64,000 nucleotides of DNA, taken from assembly GCF_003628505.1 (NCBI RefSeq), contig NZ_RBZP01000001.1, forward strand, positions 310,001 through 374,000, written 5' to 3'. This document shows, piece by piece, positions 8,782-19,178 of the stretch. Under the pieces are notes generated by a model. It was given only the letters and a program-made list of their open reading frames with translations. It did no database searches and was not told where the DNA came from. This DNA is from Oceanobacillus halophilus. Its GTDB lineage: Bacteria > Bacillota > Bacilli > Bacillales > Amphibacillaceae. Both the position numbers and the translations under genes were made by a program. Position 1 is the first letter of the stretch. Every line of letters starts with the position of its first letter.

Positions 8782-9834
8782 ATGACAGAAAAAAAAGTTT
8801 ATAATGTAGCAATAGTTGGAGCAACAGGAGCAGTAGGACAAAAAATTATGAAAATATTAGAGGAAAAGGAATTTCCTATTAATAAATTAAAACTATTATC
8901 ATCTATCAATTCTGCAGGAAAAGAACTAGTGTTTAATGGTAAAACAATTATAGTCGAAGAGGCGAAACCAGAAAGTTTTGAAGGAATTGATATTGCTTTA
9001 TTCTCTGCAGGAGGATCAGTTTCCAAACAACTTGCACCAGAAGCTGTGAAGCGCGGAGCAGTGGTAGTAGATAATACGAGTGCTTATCGAATGGCTGAAA
9101 ATGTTCCATTAGTAGTTCCAGAAGTTAACAATGAAGATATCCAAAAGCATAATGGAATTATTGCAAATCCTAACTGTTCTACTATTCAAATGGTTGCAGG
9201 ATTAAAACCAATTAAAGATGCCTATGGATTATCACGTATTATTGTATCAACCTATCAAGCGGTTTCTGGAGCAGGTGTAAATGCTGTAAATGAGTTGGAA
9301 AATCAATCACAGCAGTTTTTGAATAACGAAGAATTAGAAGCTAATATTTTACCAGTTAAAGGAGATAAAAAACATTATCCAATTGCGTTTAATGCATTAC
9401 CACAAATCGATGTTTTCCAAGATAATGGATATACATTTGAAGAAATGAAAATGATAAATGAAACAAAGAAAATAATGCATGATCCAGAGTTATCTGTTAT
9501 TGCAACATGTGTAAGATTACCATTCTTCACATCTCATGCAGAAAGTGTATATATTGAAGTGGATAAAGAAGGAGTAACTGTAGAAGATGTATGGAAGGAA
9601 TTAAGGAATGCTGAAGGAATTATATTAGAAGATGATCCATCTACGCAATCCTACCCTACTCCATTAAGTGCTGCTAATAAAGAAGAAGTATTTGTTGGTC
9701 GAGTACGAAAGGATTTAGATAATGATAAAGGCTTCCATTTATGGATTGTTTCCGATAATCTTCTTAAAGGTGCTGCTTGGAATACCGTACAAATTGCTCA
9801 ATCATTGATTAAAAATAATTGGTTGCAAGGTTAA
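8782..9834 (+). CDS. asd: Aspartate-semialdehyde dehydrogenase
   Basis: Makes aspartate semialdehyde from aspartyl phosphate using NADPH, the branch point to lysine/diaminopimelate and to threonine and methionine. The ATG at 8782 follows GAGGGGAG (8766-8773), giving 350 residues. It shows the NADP fold [14 protein letters not shown], the catalytic cysteine near residue 132 in NPNCSTIQM, and [15 protein letters not shown] in the C-terminal dimerisation domain. It sits between dpaB and dapG as in B. subtilis, coupling precursor supply to dipicolinate and cell-wall synthesis. Confidence 0.97.
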   Translation: MTEKKVYNVAIVGATGAVGQKIMKILEEKEFPINKLKLLSSINSAGKELVFNGKTIIVEEAKPESFEGIDIALFSAGGSVSKQLAPEAVKRGAVVVDNTSAYRMAENVPLVVPEVNNEDIQKHNGIIANPNCSTIQMVAGLKPIKDAYGLSRIIVSTYQAVSGAGVNAVNELENQSQQFLNNEELEANILPVKGDKKHYPIAFNALPQIDVFQDNGYTFEEMKMINETKKIMHDPELSVIATCVRLPFFTSHAESVYIEVDKEGVTVEDVWKELRNAEGIILEDDPSTQSYPTPLSAANKEEVFVGRVRKDLDNDKGFHLWIVSDNLLKGAAWNTVQIAQSLIKNNWLQG

Positions 9835-9852
9835 TAATTCAGAGGTGTTATG

Positions 9853-11091
9853 ATGCAAATCCTAGTTCAAAAATTTGGTGGTACTTCTGTGCAGTCAGAA
9901 GAAAATAGACAACATGTAATTAAACATATAAAAAATGCTTTAGTAAAAAACTACAAACTGGTTGTAGTTGTTTCTGCATTAGGAAGGAAACCAGACCCAT
10001 ATGCAACGGATACACTTTTAGACTTAGTAAATTTTCCAGCAAATAGTAATACGAATCGTGAAATTGATTTACTCATGTCTTGCGGAGAGATTATTTCTTC
10101 CGTTGTATTATCGAATGAATTACAAAATAATCATATAGCTGCAACTACTTTAACTGGTGCTCAAGCTGGATTTGTCACAACTGAGGATTTCACTCAAGCT
10201 AAAATCAAACAAGTGAAGCCTGATCGTGTATACAAAGAATTAGAGTCACATGATGTGGTAGTAGTTGCAGGATTTCAGGGTCAATCGGAATCAGGAGAAA
10301 TTACAACCATTGGACGTGGTGGCAGTGATACAACAGCTGCTGCACTTGGAGCAGCATTACAAGCCGAAACCATAGAAATATTTACGGATGTGAATGGCAT
10401 AATGACCGCTGACCCAAGAATGGTAGAAAATGCCAGGTCTTTAGATATCGTTACCTATACAGAAATATGTAATCTAGCATACCAAGGAGCAAAAGTAGTC
10501 CATCCGAGAGCGGTTGAAATCGCTATGCAAGCGAAAATTCCCATGCGAGTCCGTTCGACATATTCTCTAGAACCAGGCACGTTAGTAACTTCGTCTAGAG
10601 AACGGGAGATGGGAGTAGATATACCAGATAGACTAATAACGGGTATTGCTCATATGTCGCAAGTAACTCAAATAAAAGTGCAAACAAAGGAAGATTCCTA
10701 CCGACTTCAATCGGATGTATTTAAAGCAATGGCGGAGTCTGGAATTTCCGTTGATTTCATCAATATATCTCCAGCAGGTGTTATATATACTGTTCCAGAT
10801 CATTTAGCTAATAAAGCTGTGCACGTTCTTGAAACGTTAGGATTTCATCCAGAAATAACAGAGAAATGTGCTAAAGTTTCTGCAGTTGGAGCGGGAATGA
10901 CCGGAGTACCAGGTGTTGCTGCGAAGATTGTTCAAGCATTGACTGATAACGGGGTTCAAATACTACAGTCAGCTGACAGTCATACAACCATATGGGTACT
11001 TGTGCATGAAAAAGATTTAAAAACAGCAGTAAATGCCTTACACAATGTGTTTACCCTGAACAACCTGAATAAGATAGACTCTAGTAGATAG
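9853..11091 (+). CDS. dapG: Aspartokinase (DapG type)
   Basis: Phosphorylates aspartate, the first step of the lysine/diaminopimelate pathway. Two adjacent ATGs exist (9850 and 9853); the second has better spacing from GAGGTG (9842-9847) and gives 412 residues. VQKFGGTSV at the N-terminus and GRGGSDTTAAALGAALQAE mark the kinase domain. Two ACT domains follow (VTQIKVQTKEDSY and KVSAVGAGMTGVPGVAAKIVQAL). In B. subtilis dapA and the rnjB gene follow dapG; here a terminator follows and neither gene is present. The feedback ligand cannot be read from sequence; in B. subtilis DapG responds to diaminopimelate. Confidence 0.95.
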   Translation: MQILVQKFGGTSVQSEENRQHVIKHIKNALVKNYKLVVVVSALGRKPDPYATDTLLDLVNFPANSNTNREIDLLMSCGEIISSVVLSNELQNNHIAATTLTGAQAGFVTTEDFTQAKIKQVKPDRVYKELESHDVVVVAGFQGQSESGEITTIGRGGSDTTAAALGAALQAETIEIFTDVNGIMTADPRMVENARSLDIVTYTEICNLAYQGAKVVHPRAVEIAMQAKIPMRVRSTYSLEPGTLVTSSREREMGVDIPDRLITGIAHMSQVTQIKVQTKEDSYRLQSDVFKAMAESGISVDFINISPAGVIYTVPDHLANKAVHVLETLGFHPEITEKCAKVSAVGAGMTGVPGVAAKIVQALTDNGVQILQSADSHTTIWVLVHEKDLKTAVNALHNVFTLNNLNKIDSSR

Positions 11092-11140
11092 TCATAAAAA
11101 GGAAAAGGCATAGTTAAACTGTTATAAACACGTAAAGATT

Positions 11141-11191
11141 AGCATGAAAAAATATCGGCTAAGTTTGGTCGATATTTTTTCATGCTTTTTC
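11141..11191 (+). terminator. Strong terminator after dapG
   Basis: A perfect 17-bp stem (11141-11157 with 11170-11186), a 12-nt loop and a T tail, where dapA and rnjB stand in B. subtilis. Confidence 0.85.
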
Positions 11192-11281
11192 TATAAAATT
11201 TATGATACCTTTTTCTGCATTGTAATCTTATTTTCGTTCATACTAATCATGACTGATGACCATTTTAAGGAGTGAACGTAA

Positions 11282-12001
11282 ATGAAAAAAGAAGAAGAAA
11301 AGAAAGAAGACCAATCTAATTCGTCTTCATTAGTTCAAAAAATCCAGGCTTTAGGACAAACCAATGTGCCACAAGCTCCTGATTCGAATATACATGTTCT
11401 ATCAATTATTGGGCAAGTTGAAGGGCACATGCAGCTTCCCCCTCAAAATAAAACAACTAAATATGAACATCTTTTGCCTCAATTAATCGCCATTGAACAA
11501 AACCCTAAAATTGAAGGCGTGATAATTTTACTAAATACAGTAGGAGGAGATGTAGAAGCAGGTCTGGCACTATCAGAAATGATATCCTCAATGTCTAAGC
11601 CAACGGTGTCTATTGTTTTAGGTGGCGGTCATTCTATAGGCGTACCAATCGCAGTTTCTACTGATTATTCGTTCATCGTCCCAACAGCAACGATGACTAT
11701 TCATCCTGTACGATTGACTGGTTTAGTTATTGGGGTACCACAAACATTTGAATACTTAGATAAGATGCAAGAAAGGGTTATACAATTTGTAATAGGTCAT
11801 TCAAATATTAAAGAGGAAAAATTCAAAGATTTGATGTTTGCTAAAGGAAACTTGACTCGAGATATAGGCACAAATGTAGTTGGGGCAGATGCTGTTGATT
11901 ATGGTCTTATTAATGAGGTTGGTGGGGTAAATGAAGCTATGAAGAAATTAAACGAGCTTATTAATAATAATAAAAACACAGAAAATCAGGTGATCCAATG
12001 A
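11282..12001 (+). CDS. tepA: ClpP-fold serine protease TepA/YmfB
   Basis: Cytoplasmic ClpP-like protease of 239 residues. The ATG follows AAGGAGTG by about seven bases. After a charged, low-complexity N-terminus ([14 protein letters not shown]) come [21 protein letters not shown], the nucleophile region [14 protein letters not shown] and MTIHPV with the catalytic histidine. B. subtilis TepA was linked to protein export and to spore SASP degradation; the substrate here is unknown. The stop overlaps the start of ylzJ by 4 nt. Confidence 0.92.
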   Translation: MKKEEEKKEDQSNSSSLVQKIQALGQTNVPQAPDSNIHVLSIIGQVEGHMQLPPQNKTTKYEHLLPQLIAIEQNPKIEGVIILLNTVGGDVEAGLALSEMISSMSKPTVSIVLGGGHSIGVPIAVSTDYSFIVPTATMTIHPVRLTGLVIGVPQTFEYLDKMQERVIQFVIGHSNIKEEKFKDLMFAKGNLTRDIGTNVVGADAVDYGLINEVGGVNEAMKKLNELINNNKNTENQVIQ

Positions 12002-12204
12002 TACTCTATACCCCTTTATCAGAAAGTGACATTTTTCCACACACAGATAATGCATACGAAAATAGACAATGTATTTCTTATGATGGGAAATTAATGATTG
12101 CAGACAAGAACAACGACGGAACTTTTCAATTGGTTCAGTTAATGTCAACAGATCCACAAGACTTTTTGAATGAAAAATATTTACCTGGTTCCATATTATC
12201 TTGA
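11998..12204 (+). CDS. ylzJ: YlzJ family small protein
   Basis: A 68-residue protein that starts within the tepA stop (ATGA overlap), so translation is coupled. It begins [14 protein letters not shown] and has the family's invariant order with tepA upstream and spoIIIE downstream. Function is unknown. The acidic central part ([20 protein letters not shown]) looks like beta-strand and turn. A terminator follows, so tepA-ylzJ form a two-gene unit. Confidence 0.88.
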   Translation: MILYTPLSESDIFPHTDNAYENRQCISYDGKLMIADKNNDGTFQLVQLMSTDPQDFLNEKYLPGSILS

Positions 12205-12246
12205 TTAACTTTCTCTTAAGTATGATATAATAGAAATAATGTAGAT

Positions 12247-12279
12247 ACCCTTGCCAATTTTGGCAGGGGTTTCCTTTTC
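12247..12279 (+). terminator. Terminator after ylzJ
   Basis: Stem ACCCTTGCCA with TGGCAGGGGT (12247-12270, one G-U) and a T-rich tail. Confidence 0.85.
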
Positions 12280-12318
12280 TATAATATATTAACCCGTGAG
12301 CAGTAGGTCTAATATTAA

Positions 12319-12782
12319 AGCTCCCTTCTAAAAGATTGTTGCTTTTTGAAACATAATATTGATTCATATATTGTATAGACTATTGATATATTTAATTCAG
12401 AATAGTATTGCAGGAAAAGGAAGGCTACATCAGCATTGTATCACACGAATAAAACTGCCTTTTATTTTTGAGATTATAGCTCATGAAATCACGTTTAAGT
12501 TTATTATTATTCTAATAAACAGCATATATCTTGTTCATACAAGTAGAGCAGACAATATAGCAGAGGAAATACACGGAGACTCCTGTGTTAAGAAAAGCCT
12601 AGGTGAGACTACGGAGAGCGATAGCTCGGAGCAGGCTCATCAGCGCCCACGGAAAGCGTAGTGTATTTCCGTAGCGGATATAAAGCACTACTCTTAATTT
12701 AGTATTTCTTAATTAAATAAATCAGGAGTTTCTATCAACTATGATGTTTGTTTAAATAGCAACAAAATATACGAAAAGAGCC
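12319..12782 (+). repeat. Intergenic repeat R3 (same family)
   Basis: The left end has decayed from GGCTC to AGCTC but retains TTCTAAAAGATTGTTGCTTTTTGAAAC; the right end is AGCAACAAAATATACGAAAAGAGCC. The flanks are AATATTAA and AATATTAT, an 8-bp direct repeat with one mismatch. The core keeps the second arm (GGAAATACACGGAGACTCCT near 12565 and GTGTATTTCCGTAGCGG near 12661) but lacks the GCGGGCACGGCC motif. The open frame 12359-12661 is repeat sequence without a ribosome binding site. Confidence 0.82.
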
Positions 12783-12919
12783 AATATTATAGAAAAACTT
12801 GGATATCCTCTAGCTTTCTACTATAATCATGACAAAGAGGGTAATAATTGGAAATAACTACCGAAAAAATCTTATTGATTTCTATTGCCTAAAATAAAAG
12901 GGGAAATAGAGGTGAAAAC

Positions 12920-15190
12920 ATGGCAAAGAAACGTAAAAAAAGAAAAAACACCAAGAAGTCAAAGCAATTAAAAAATGAATTGCTTGGTTTGTTATTTATT
13001 GCTTTAGCTATATTTGGAAGTGGAGCAAGTGCTATAAGTGACGGTGCCATCCCAGGTGGATTAGAATATTTATTTCGATTTTTTCTAGGAATCTGGTATT
13101 TTGTAGCCTCTGTTTTTTTACTAGTTACAGGAATTATCCTATTAGTAAAAAGAAGGTACCCAGACTTTTCAAATAAAAAATTAGTTGGTTTTTATATTTT
13201 GTTCTCAGGCATTTTACTTATAACCCATATTCAGACTTATGAAAGACTATTAATTCAAGATGTCTCTGTAATAGGTTCAACATGGAACCATTTTATTTCC
13301 TTTATTAGTGGGCAGGGAACATCTGTTCAAACAGGTGGAGGAATGCTAGGAGGTATTTTACTTACTTTTACTAACTATTTATTTTCCATAGCAGGAGCTA
13401 AGATTGTGGCTGTTTTCTCAATGATTATTGGAATTATCTATATCACAGAGATTTCAATTGGAGACATCTTTGCAAAGATACTGAAAAAAACAAAAGCAGT
13501 ATTTCAGCGTGTCGGTGAAGGTTTAAAGAATACTAGAATAAATCGGAAAGAAAAAGAGCTTGATTTGATGGAAGAACCAGAAATAGCTATGGATGAAGTT
13601 CCAGCTGAGGAGCCACTGATTAATGACTTTTCAGATGTTGCCTATACTGTTCCGGATATTCAAAATGAAGAACCAGAATTGGAAACAGAAAAAACGGTCT
13701 CCGAAGAGGAAAATACAGAAAGTGATGAACTTGAATATCCTATGCCAATGACAGAGCCCGAGAATTACGAATATATTCTCCCTTCACCAGATATACTATC
13801 GGAACCTGCTCATAACACCCAACAACATGAAAAGTCTCAGATTCAAGCTACCGTTAGAAAATTAGAACGTACTTTTAAGAGCTTTGGAGTTCGTGCGAGA
13901 GTAACAAAGGTAAATGTAGGTCCAGCTGTAACAAAATATGAAATTTCTCCAGAATCAGGTGTGAAAGTAAGTAAGATTGTTAATTTACACGATGACTTAG
14001 CGCTGGCTCTTGCTGCAAAAGACTTACGAATTGAAGCACCAATACCAGGAAAGTCTGCTGTTGGTATTGAGGTTCCTAATCAAGAAGTTGCTATGGTATC
14101 GATTCGAGAAGTATTGGACAGTACCTGGACTAATAAAACTTCCAAATTACTCGTTGCATTAGGAAGAGATATTTCTGGAGATGCAGTAGTTGCAGAGTTA
14201 AACAAAATGCCACATCTATTAATTGCTGGTGCTACCGGCAGTGGTAAAAGTGTTTGTGTAAATGGAATTATTACTACTATTTTGATGCGAGCAAAACCAC
14301 ACGAAGTTAAAATGATGATGATTGATCCGAAAAAAGTTGAATTAAATGTTTACAATGGGATTCCACATCTATTAGCTCCAGTCGTTACCGATCCTAAGAA
14401 AGCATCAAGAGCATTGAAAAAAGTAGTTGCTGAAATGGAAAGAAGATACGATCTATTTTCAGAAACCGGAACAAGAAATATCGAGGGGTATAATGAATAT
14501 ATCCGAAAATATAATGTAACATCAGAAGAGTCCCAGCCCCACCTACCATATATAGTTGTGATAGTTGATGAATTAGCGGACCTTATGATGGTTGCTTCCA
14601 GCGATGTAGAGGATGCTATAACAAGACTGGCTCAGATGGCAAGGGCGGCAGGAATCCATATTATAATTGCTACACAAAGGCCATCCGTTGATGTCATTAC
14701 AGGGGTGATAAAAGCCAATATACCTTCGCGTATTGCTTTTAGCGTTTCATCTCAAACGGATTCAAGGACTATTCTTGACTCTGGTGGAGCAGAAAAACTG
14801 TTAGGAAAAGGGGATATGCTATTTTTACCAGTCGGTGCATCCAAACCGAAACGTGTCCAAGGCGCATTTTTATCAGATGATGAAGTCGAGCGAATTGTTG
14901 ACCATTGTATAGATCAGCAAAAAGCTACGTATCAGGAAGAAATGATTCCTGAAGAGAATGATGAAGTTCATACAGAAGTTGATGACGATCTATACGATGA
15001 TGCTGTTCAATTGATAATAGAGATGCAAAGTGCCAGTGTTTCTATGCTTCAGCGGAGATTCCGAATTGGCTATACCAGGGCAGCACGCTTAATTGATGCA
15101 ATGGAAGATAGAGGTATTGTAGGACCATATGAAGGAAGTAAACCAAGAACAGTTCTTGTGTCACAGCCAAAAGAGGAAAAAACATCTTAA
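12920..15190 (+). CDS. spoIIIE: DNA translocase SpoIIIE/FtsK
   Basis: Septal motor that pumps the chromosome into the forespore and clears DNA from division septa. 756 residues. After a lysine-rich start there are four membrane segments (about 22-41, 54-75, 87-103, 152-174), an acidic linker to about residue 300, the motor with Walker A GATGSGKS (437-444) and Walker [14 protein letters not shown], and a C-terminal winged-helix gamma domain ([21 protein letters not shown]) that reads SRS-type orientation sequences. The ATG follows GAGGTG. Repeat R3 occupies most of the upstream gap. Confidence 0.97.
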   Translation: MAKKRKKRKNTKKSKQLKNELLGLLFIALAIFGSGASAISDGAIPGGLEYLFRFFLGIWYFVASVFLLVTGIILLVKRRYPDFSNKKLVGFYILFSGILLITHIQTYERLLIQDVSVIGSTWNHFISFISGQGTSVQTGGGMLGGILLTFTNYLFSIAGAKIVAVFSMIIGIIYITEISIGDIFAKILKKTKAVFQRVGEGLKNTRINRKEKELDLMEEPEIAMDEVPAEEPLINDFSDVAYTVPDIQNEEPELETEKTVSEEENTESDELEYPMPMTEPENYEYILPSPDILSEPAHNTQQHEKSQIQATVRKLERTFKSFGVRARVTKVNVGPAVTKYEISPESGVKVSKIVNLHDDLALALAAKDLRIEAPIPGKSAVGIEVPNQEVAMVSIREVLDSTWTNKTSKLLVALGRDISGDAVVAELNKMPHLLIAGATGSGKSVCVNGIITTILMRAKPHEVKMMMIDPKKVELNVYNGIPHLLAPVVTDPKKASRALKKVVAEMERRYDLFSETGTRNIEGYNEYIRKYNVTSEESQPHLPYIVVIVDELADLMMVASSDVEDAITRLAQMARAAGIHIIIATQRPSVDVITGVIKANIPSRIAFSVSSQTDSRTILDSGGAEKLLGKGDMLFLPVGASKPKRVQGAFLSDDEVERIVDHCIDQQKATYQEEMIPEENDEVHTEVDDDLYDDAVQLIIEMQSASVSMLQRRFRIGYTRAARLIDAMEDRGIVGPYEGSKPRTVLVSQPKEEKTS

Positions 15191-15221
15191 TATATCTAAA
15201 TATATAAACTATAAAATGCAG

Positions 15222-15252
15222 TAGAGCTATACAATCTAGCTCTATTGCTTTC
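15222..15252 (+). terminator. Likely terminator after spoIIIE
   Basis: Stem TAGAGCT (15222-15228) with AGCTCTA (15238-15244), then a T-rich run. The stem is short. Confidence 0.55.
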
Positions 15253-15295
15253 TTTATGTCGAATTTGTAACAAGGAAACTCTTATACAAGTTTTT

Positions 15296-15426
15296 TTGCA
15301 GCCCTATTTCATTTTTGTTTATAATCCGGCGTAACTAATATCACTTTCTATAAACTCCTACAAAAATAAAAAAATAGTCAATAATACAAAAACAGACTTG
15401 TTATCATAGCACGTCTGTTTTTTTTA
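15296..15426 (+). ncRNA. Promoter-to-terminator unit with no gene: candidate small RNA or leader
   Basis: TTGCAG (15296-15301), an 18-bp spacer and TATAAT (15320-15325) look like a sigma-A promoter. A terminator follows at 15388-15426 (AAAACAGAC with GTCTGTTTT, then eight or more T). The predicted product of about 95 nt has no open frame of note and ends 77 bp before ymfF. It could be an independent RNA or an attenuated leader. Inference from signals only. Confidence 0.35.
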
Positions 15427-15502
15427 ACGTATAATGGATGATAAATGGTAAAATTGTGCAATATATTATAGTAATAAACTATTTTGTCTGGGAGGATCAT
15501 TC

Positions 15503-16792
15503 ATGCAGCAAATAACTGAAAAACGTTTGAATGAACATGGGATTAATATACATTTTATTCAAAGTAAAAAGTATAAAACCATAAATTTTATTGCAAAATT
15601 GAAAGCTCCATTAGAAAGAGAGACAGTAACAAAAAGGGCTCTGCTTCCTTACGTTTTAAAACAAGGTACAAAAAACCATCCTTCTAGAAAGGACTTACAA
15701 CTGAAACTGGATGATTTATACGGTGCGATTCTTTCAATCGACAGTGGTAAAAAAGGAGAAAATCATATCTTAACTTATAGAATGGAGTTAGCAAACCCTA
15801 AATTCATTCCTGAAGAAACCTCTATCATAGAAGAGGGGATAGATTTATTTGGAGAATTCTTGTTTCATCCGTATGCAATAAATAATGCATTCGATGAAAA
15901 AATTATTGACCGTGAGAAAGATACATTAAAGCAGAAAATAAATTCCATAAAAGATGATAAAATGCAATATGCAAATATGAGACTTATTGATGAAATGTGT
16001 GAAGGGGAAGCATATGCTCTTCACGTACATGGGTATGAAGAAGATTTTAACAGTATCACACCAGAAAGTTTATATAATTACTATCAAACACTGTTAAACG
16101 ATAATCAGTTCGATCTTTATGTGCTTGGAGATTTTGATGAGCAAAAAATGCGTGATCATATTACTTTGTTAATGAAGCGAGACAGCATAAAAACAGCAAA
16201 TAGAACTGTAGAATATCCAGTTCATAAAGACAGAGAACCAAATGAAGTAATAGAAAAGCAAAATGTTCAACAAGCAAAACTGCATATTGGCTATCGAACA
16301 AATATAACATATAAAGACGATGATTATGCAGCACTTCAGGTTTTTAATGGTGTATTCGGAGGATTCCCTAGCTCCAAGTTATTTATCAATGTTAGAGAAA
16401 AAAATAGCTTAGCATATTACGCATCTTCTCGTATGGAAAGTCATAAAGGCTTGCTTTTTGTGTTCAGTGGTATTGCTCCAACTGATTTTGAAAAGGCAAG
16501 AGACATTATTAGAGAACAAATGACGGCTATGAAAAATGGAGATATTAAAGATGATGCATTATCTGAAACAAAAGATTTAATTACGAACCAATTGCTCGAG
16601 ACTATGGATCATCCACAGGGATTAATTGAACTGTTATATCAACAGGTATTAGGTGAAAAAGAAATGTCACCAAACGAATTACTAAATAATATTAAACATG
16701 TCACAAAAGAACAGGTAATTGAAGTGGCCCAGAAGATTAAGGAAGACACTGTTTATTTACTAACGAGTGAAGGAGGCCAAGCAAATGAATAA
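15503..16792 (+). CDS. ymfF: M16 peptidase-like protein YmfF, zinc site missing
   Basis: A 429-residue M16-fold protein. The ATG follows GGGAGGATC (15490-15498). Where active members have HxxEH, this protein reads RALLPYVLKQGTKNHPSRKDL, so there is no zinc site. The C-terminal domain keeps GGFPSSKLFINVREKNSLAYY. It overlaps the next gene, ymfH, by 8 nt, and that gene has an intact site. This pattern fits a heterodimer with one catalytic and one structural subunit, as in other M16B pairs. The pair sits before ymfI. Confidence 0.9.
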   Translation: MQQITEKRLNEHGINIHFIQSKKYKTINFIAKLKAPLERETVTKRALLPYVLKQGTKNHPSRKDLQLKLDDLYGAILSIDSGKKGENHILTYRMELANPKFIPEETSIIEEGIDLFGEFLFHPYAINNAFDEKIIDREKDTLKQKINSIKDDKMQYANMRLIDEMCEGEAYALHVHGYEEDFNSITPESLYNYYQTLLNDNQFDLYVLGDFDEQKMRDHITLLMKRDSIKTANRTVEYPVHKDREPNEVIEKQNVQQAKLHIGYRTNITYKDDDYAALQVFNGVFGGFPSSKLFINVREKNSLAYYASSRMESHKGLLFVFSGIAPTDFEKARDIIREQMTAMKNGDIKDDALSETKDLITNQLLETMDHPQGLIELLYQQVLGEKEMSPNELLNNIKHVTKEQVIEVAQKIKEDTVYLLTSEGGQANE

Positions 16793-18068
16793 ACAAACAT
16801 ATAATGAATTTGCCGAGACACTTTATACGGAGAAGCTAGATAACGGTTTAACAGTCTTCTTACTTCCAAAGAATGAAATGGCAAAAACATATGGCATTTT
16901 TTCAACTAATTATGGGTCCATTGATCAAACATTTGTACCTATTGGACAAAAAGAGAAAATTACCGTTCCTGAAGGGATTGCTCATTTTTTGGAGCATAAA
17001 CTTTTTGAGAAGGAAGACCATGATGTGTTTACCGACTTCGGAAAACAAGGAGCATCTGCCAACGCTTTCACATCTTTTACTAAGACAGCATATCTTTTTT
17101 CAGCAACCAATCATATTGAAAAAAATGTTAAAACATTAATCGATTTTGTACAAGACCCTTATTTTTCTGAACAATCAGTTGAGAAAGAAAAAGGGATTAT
17201 TAGTCAAGAAATTAAGATGTATGATGATCAGCCTGATTGGCAAGCTTTTATGGGTACCATCAAAGCGATGTTTAAAAACCATCCAGTAAATATCGATATT
17301 GCTGGAACTATTGAATCAATCACTCAAATTACGAAAGATGATTTATATACATGTTATAACACTTTTTATCACCCGGAGAATATGACACTATTCATAACAG
17401 GTAACTTCGAAGTAGAAAAGATGATGGAACTAATTAAAGCAAATCAAGAATCAAAAAAATTCGAAAAGATGGAAGAGTTAAAACGTGATTTTCCAGAGGA
17501 ACCAAAAGAAGTTGCGATAAAAGAACATAAAATTAATATGCCTATTTCGATACCAAAGTGTACAATCGGGATTAAAGAATCGTCTAGTGAATTACACGGG
17601 GATGAATTTTTAAAAAAAGACTTGTTACAAAATATGGTTCTCGATCATTATTACTCAAAAGGTGGTTCTTTTTATCAAGAATTGTATCAAGATAAACTAA
17701 TTGATGGTAGTTTTTATTTTGAAACTACTTTAGACAAAAACTTCGGTTACACGTTAATCGGAAGCAATACGGAAAATCCGGATAAGTTCTCCAAAAAAGT
17801 CATGGAGCAATTAATTTCTACCTCTAATACAAGTTTAACGGAAGAAGAATTCAATAGGATGAAGAAAAAGAAAATAGGGCAATTATTACGGTCCATGAAT
17901 TCTTTGGAATATATCGCGAACAAGTATATACACTACCATACCTCTGGAATCAATTTATTTGATATAATCCCAACTATTCAATCACTGCATTTAAATGAAG
18001 CAAATAGCTTTATTCAAAATTGGATTGAAGAAGAGCGATTAGCTATTTGTACGATAGCTGCCGAATAA
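16785..18068 (+). CDS. ymfH: M16 family zinc peptidase YmfH
   Basis: Catalytic partner of YmfF. The ATG at 16785 lies eight bases after AGGAGG (16771-16776), giving 427 residues; an upstream in-frame start would place the initiation region inside ymfF without a better site. HFLEH is present in EGIAHFLEHKLFEKED and the third zinc ligand in EKGIISQEIKMYDDQPDW. The next gene, ymfI, starts 10 bp after the stop. Substrate unknown. Confidence 0.92.
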   Translation: MNKQTYNEFAETLYTEKLDNGLTVFLLPKNEMAKTYGIFSTNYGSIDQTFVPIGQKEKITVPEGIAHFLEHKLFEKEDHDVFTDFGKQGASANAFTSFTKTAYLFSATNHIEKNVKTLIDFVQDPYFSEQSVEKEKGIISQEIKMYDDQPDWQAFMGTIKAMFKNHPVNIDIAGTIESITQITKDDLYTCYNTFYHPENMTLFITGNFEVEKMMELIKANQESKKFEKMEELKRDFPEEPKEVAIKEHKINMPISIPKCTIGIKESSSELHGDEFLKKDLLQNMVLDHYYSKGGSFYQELYQDKLIDGSFYFETTLDKNFGYTLIGSNTENPDKFSKKVMEQLISTSNTSLTEEEFNRMKKKKIGQLLRSMNSLEYIANKYIHYHTSGINLFDIIPTIQSLHLNEANSFIQNWIEEERLAICTIAAE

Positions 18069-18078
18069 GGAGATAATT

Positions 18079-18795
18079 ATGGGGAAAAATGTACTAATTA
18101 TAGGCGCAAGTGGAGATATTGGGCAGGCTATAGTTAAAAGGTTGTCTAAAGAAGGTTACCAAATCATCTTACATTATAATAACAATAGTAAAGCTATTAG
18201 TGACTTAAGGAATGAAATTTCAGATAAAGGTATTCTAAGTGTCCTTCAAGCTGACTTAAGTAAAGATACCGAATTAGATGATTTTATTAAGCAATTTGTC
18301 TTTCAAGTAGATGGGATCATATTTGCTGGTGGAAAAGCTCAATTTGGTTTATTTCAGGAAACATCTAGCCTTGTGATGGATCAAATGCTCCATCTACATG
18401 TAAAAGCTCCTTGGAAAATAACCAAACATGTCTTGCCGGGGATGATTCAGCAACAATATGGAAAAATAATTTTTGTAACCTCTATCTGGGGGGAAGTTGG
18501 TGCAAGTTATGAAGTTGTCTATTCTTCAGTGAAAGGTGCACAGAATAGCTTTGTTAAGGCTTTGGCTAAAGAGGTTGCGCCGAGTGGAATATCAGTAAAT
18601 GCTGTTAGCCCAGGGTTTATCGACACTAAAATGAATAAGCATTTATCGATGGAAGAAAAAGAATCTCTCTTTTCTGAAATCCCAATGAATCGGGCTGGCT
18701 CACCGGAAGAAGTTGCACATACTGTAAGCTTTTTGATGGATAAGAGATCAAACTATATACAAGGAGAAATAATTAACCTAACAGGCGGTTGGTAA
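18079..18795 (+). CDS. ymfI: Short-chain dehydrogenase YmfI, EF-P modification reductase
   Basis: A 238-residue NADPH-dependent SDR. It has the cofactor motif GASGDIG (10-16), DGIIFAGG, and a catalytic S135, Y148, K152 set in the YSSVKGAQ context, followed by VSPGFIDTKM. In B. subtilis YmfI performs the last reduction that forms 5-aminopentanol on elongation factor P; the assignment here rests on homology and gene order. Ten bases separate it from ymfH, so ymfF-ymfH-ymfI form one unit. Confidence 0.9.
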   Translation: MGKNVLIIGASGDIGQAIVKRLSKEGYQIILHYNNNSKAISDLRNEISDKGILSVLQADLSKDTELDDFIKQFVFQVDGIIFAGGKAQFGLFQETSSLVMDQMLHLHVKAPWKITKHVLPGMIQQQYGKIIFVTSIWGEVGASYEVVYSSVKGAQNSFVKALAKEVAPSGISVNAVSPGFIDTKMNKHLSMEEKESLFSEIPMNRAGSPEEVAHTVSFLMDKRSNYIQGEIINLTGGW

Positions 18796-18873
18796 AAAAT
18801 TCTATCCTTTTTATGTATAAACAATCAATAAAATCAAATACTAGGCATGTACTAATTCCAAGGAGGCAGATGT

Positions 18874-19128
18874 ATGTCAGTTCTTGATAATTTTGACACA
18901 TGGAAAGGGTTCTTATCCAATCGTTTGCAACAAGCTCAATCGCAAGGGATGGATCAGCAGACTATAACTAGTATCGCGTCAGAAGTTGGGGATTACTTAG
19001 CTCAGAATGTAGATGCTAAAAACAAAGAAGAAGCGGTTTTAAAAGAACTTTGGAATGCTGCTTCTGAGCAAGAGCAACAAGCTATTGCAAGTACAATGGT
19101 GAAGCTTGTTCAAGGGAATTCCAATTAA
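18874..19128 (+). CDS. ymfJ: DUF3243 family protein YmfJ
   Basis: An 84-residue helical protein, MSVLDNFDTWKGFLSNRLQQ..., with the usual DUF3243 length and position. The ATG follows AAGGAGGCAG. It is glutamine- and alanine-rich (EQEQQAIASTMVKLVQ). No membrane segment or catalytic motif is visible; function unknown. A terminator follows directly. Confidence 0.88.
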   Translation: MSVLDNFDTWKGFLSNRLQQAQSQGMDQQTITSIASEVGDYLAQNVDAKNKEEAVLKELWNAASEQEQQAIASTMVKLVQGNSN

Positions 19129-19140
19129 TTTTAGACCTGT

Positions 19141-19178
19141 AGAAGCTGTATACTCCACGAGGTACAGCTTCTTTTATT
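19141..19178 (+). terminator. Terminator after ymfJ
   Basis: A 10-bp stem AGAAGCTGTA (19141-19150) with TACAGCTTCT (19163-19172), then a T-rich tail. Confidence 0.88.

Noticed and set aside
11948-12367. 139-codon minus-strand frame
   Set aside because: Antisense shadow of the tepA end, ylzJ and the following terminator; both genes are well supported on the plus strand.
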